Source of the DNA: a virus
Virus record (IMG/VR): IMGVR_UViG_3300012359_000004
Coordinates: 1 to 56,404 of that record
Length of the DNA stretch: 56,404 nucleotides
Strand: one strand, 5' to 3'
Made by a program: the position numbers and the translations under genes. Shown piece after piece: positions 55,594-56,404 of this stretch. Each line of letters starts with the position of its first letter. Position 1 is the first letter of the stretch. Below the pieces are notes generated by a model. It searched no databases. It had not been told where the DNA came from and worked only from the letters and a program-made list of their open reading frames with translations.

Positions 55594-56076
55594 TCAATAA
55601 TTTTTCCCCAACAGGTTTACTTGGTTGTGCTCTACGGCGCGTTGGATAGCAACTGCCACGCGGGATACATCTACATCGGTATGAAATGGCTCTGCATACG
55701 CTTCACCAGTGTAACGGTTCAGTTCGTCAAGCACTTCATAGGCGATATCCATGTACCGTCTATCAAAGTCGATGGCAAGATTGGCCTGTGTTGGCTTGCC
55801 TGGAAATTTCGGCATATATTTCTCCGTTCGTTGCCAGCTAGGAACGTTCACAAAGAAGCGTTGGCTATATGTTTCCTCACCGCGCATCGCTGTTACGGTA
55901 TAATGGATTGGAGGCTTGAATATCATCCAACGCTCGTTACTCGCAGCTTCTGCCTCATAATCACGCTCCGATGGGCCAGCCGTGAACTGATACTCTAATT
56001 CGTCCTCATCCCAGCCAAGCTCATGTACCCATTTAATCACTGATGAGGGAAGATACTCTTTCAGTAGCTTACTCAT
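55594..56076 (-). CDS. Hypothetical late protein, 160 aa
   Basis: Starts MSKLLKEYLPSSVIKWVHEL and has HYTVTAMRGEETYSQRFFVN and YVLDELNRYTGEAY-type helix and strand mix. ATG 56076 overlaps the previous stop by 8 bases. Located between accessory genes and scaffold. Family not recognised. Confidence 0.65.
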   Translation of the reverse strand: MSKLLKEYLPSSVIKWVHELGWDEDELEYQFTAGPSERDYEAEAASNERWMIFKPPIHYTVTAMRGEETYSQRFFVNVPSWQRTEKYMPKFPGKPTQANLAIDFDRRYMDIAYEVLDELNRYTGEAYAEPFHTDVDVSRVAVAIQRAVEHNQVNLLGKNY

Positions 56077-56389
56077 GGGGCGCTTGCTCAACCGCTGGTA
56101 TCGTCTCGAACGCCGTGATGTTGAGTGACACATCCTCACCCTCTACAATAGCGGTATGTGTCACCGGCTCGCGGTTCTCATCGGCAACCACATTGCCACG
56201 CTCATTTATTTCGTAGTAGGTGATCTCAGCCTTGTTCACCTGTCCAGCATCCAAGTACACCACAATACTTTTGATACCGGTGATCGCCTCGTCAGTGTCA
56301 GCATCTCGAATGGTCACAAGATGCCCTGTTGGGTTGTCGGGCTGTCCTTCGATGTGGACACGACGCTTGAAGTCTGATGTCATATTCAT
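56069..56389 (-). CDS. Hypothetical late protein spanning the contig junction repeat, 106 aa
   Basis: Starts MNMTSDFKRRVHIEGQPDNP, beta-rich (HLVTIRDADTDEAITGIKSI VVYLD), ending acidic. AAAGGA lies 6 bases before ATG 56389. The first 90 bases of the gene are inside the terminal repeat, so a fragment also occurs at 1-90. Probably an accessory late protein, unknown family. Confidence 0.7.
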   Translation of the reverse strand: MNMTSDFKRRVHIEGQPDNPTGHLVTIRDADTDEAITGIKSIVVYLDAGQVNKAEITYYEINERGNVVADENREPVTHTAIVEGEDVSLNITAFETIPAVEQAPHE

Positions 56390-56404
56390 GATTGTTCCTT
56401 TCAC
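56300..56404. repeat. Right copy of 105-bp terminal direct repeat
   Basis: Identical to bases 1-105. Joining the ends places the gene at 56389 directly downstream of the RNase AS gene on one continuous late operon. Confidence 0.95.

Overview
The window is a complete or nearly complete temperate tailed-phage genome with siphovirus morphology. The first 105 bases are repeated exactly as the last 105 bases (1-105 = 56300-56404), so the molecule is circular or was assembled as a circle of about 56.3 kb. Typical phage genes are present: terminase pair, portal, scaffold, HK97-fold capsid, head-tail connectors, tail tube, G/GT frameshift chaperones, tape measure, a large tail hub/fibre protein, endolysin and holin-like proteins, two tyrosine integrases, an initiator with internal iterons, and a DnaB helicase. 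I saw no tRNA, rRNA or CRISPR array. The host cannot be read directly. Strong AGGAGG-type ribosome sites, many ATGA/TGATG gene overlaps, sigma-A-like promoters, a C39-like lysin and a tail glycosidase fit a monoderm-like bacterium. Chloroflexota (Ktedonobacteria-like) is a low-confidence guess from protein style only.

Layout. One long minus-strand late operon starts near 7911 with small genes, a ParB-like protein, TerS, TerL and portal, then small accessory proteins down to an RNase AS-like exoribonuclease at 184. It continues across the junction at 56389 into scaffold, decoration, capsid, connectors, tail tube, chaperones, tape measure (46181-49384), a 1428-aa tail protein, small structural proteins, a GH-A-like glycosidase (36552-38174) and a BppU-like protein. 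The lysis genes (C39-like endolysin, 58-aa two-helix holin candidate, holin-like protein with Pro/Gln tail) end it at 32678. The plus strand from 8115 to 32613 is the early/lysogeny/replication arm: integrase 1 (9397), excisionase-like and XRE regulators, hairpin-rich non-coding blocks, initiator and helicase (15211-17891), about 20 tiny overlapping genes, an ERF-like annealing protein (25162), separately promoted small genes, integrase 2 (29414) and a GIY-YIG nuclease.

Points that stand out. (1) Four unrelated-fold endonuclease genes (two endonuclease VII-like, one GIY-YIG, one zinc-ribbon HNH) share the same upstream cassette: an extended -10 promoter reading TATGGTAT[A/G]AT, a two-hairpin leader of about 70 nt, and a GGAG ribosome site. 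This looks like a portable expression and control module for homing-type nucleases. (2) A block at 13886-14213 folds by eye into about ten nested helices, including a long-range 8-bp helix and a GCAA tetraloop, and looks like an undescribed structured RNA. (3) A GIY-YIG nuclease carries a C-terminal ribbon-helix-helix domain closely resembling the repressor-like gene next to it. (4) Four near-consensus promoters, all with 17-bp spacers containing ACGT, suggest a regulon. (5) The RNase AS gene appears to start at ATT.
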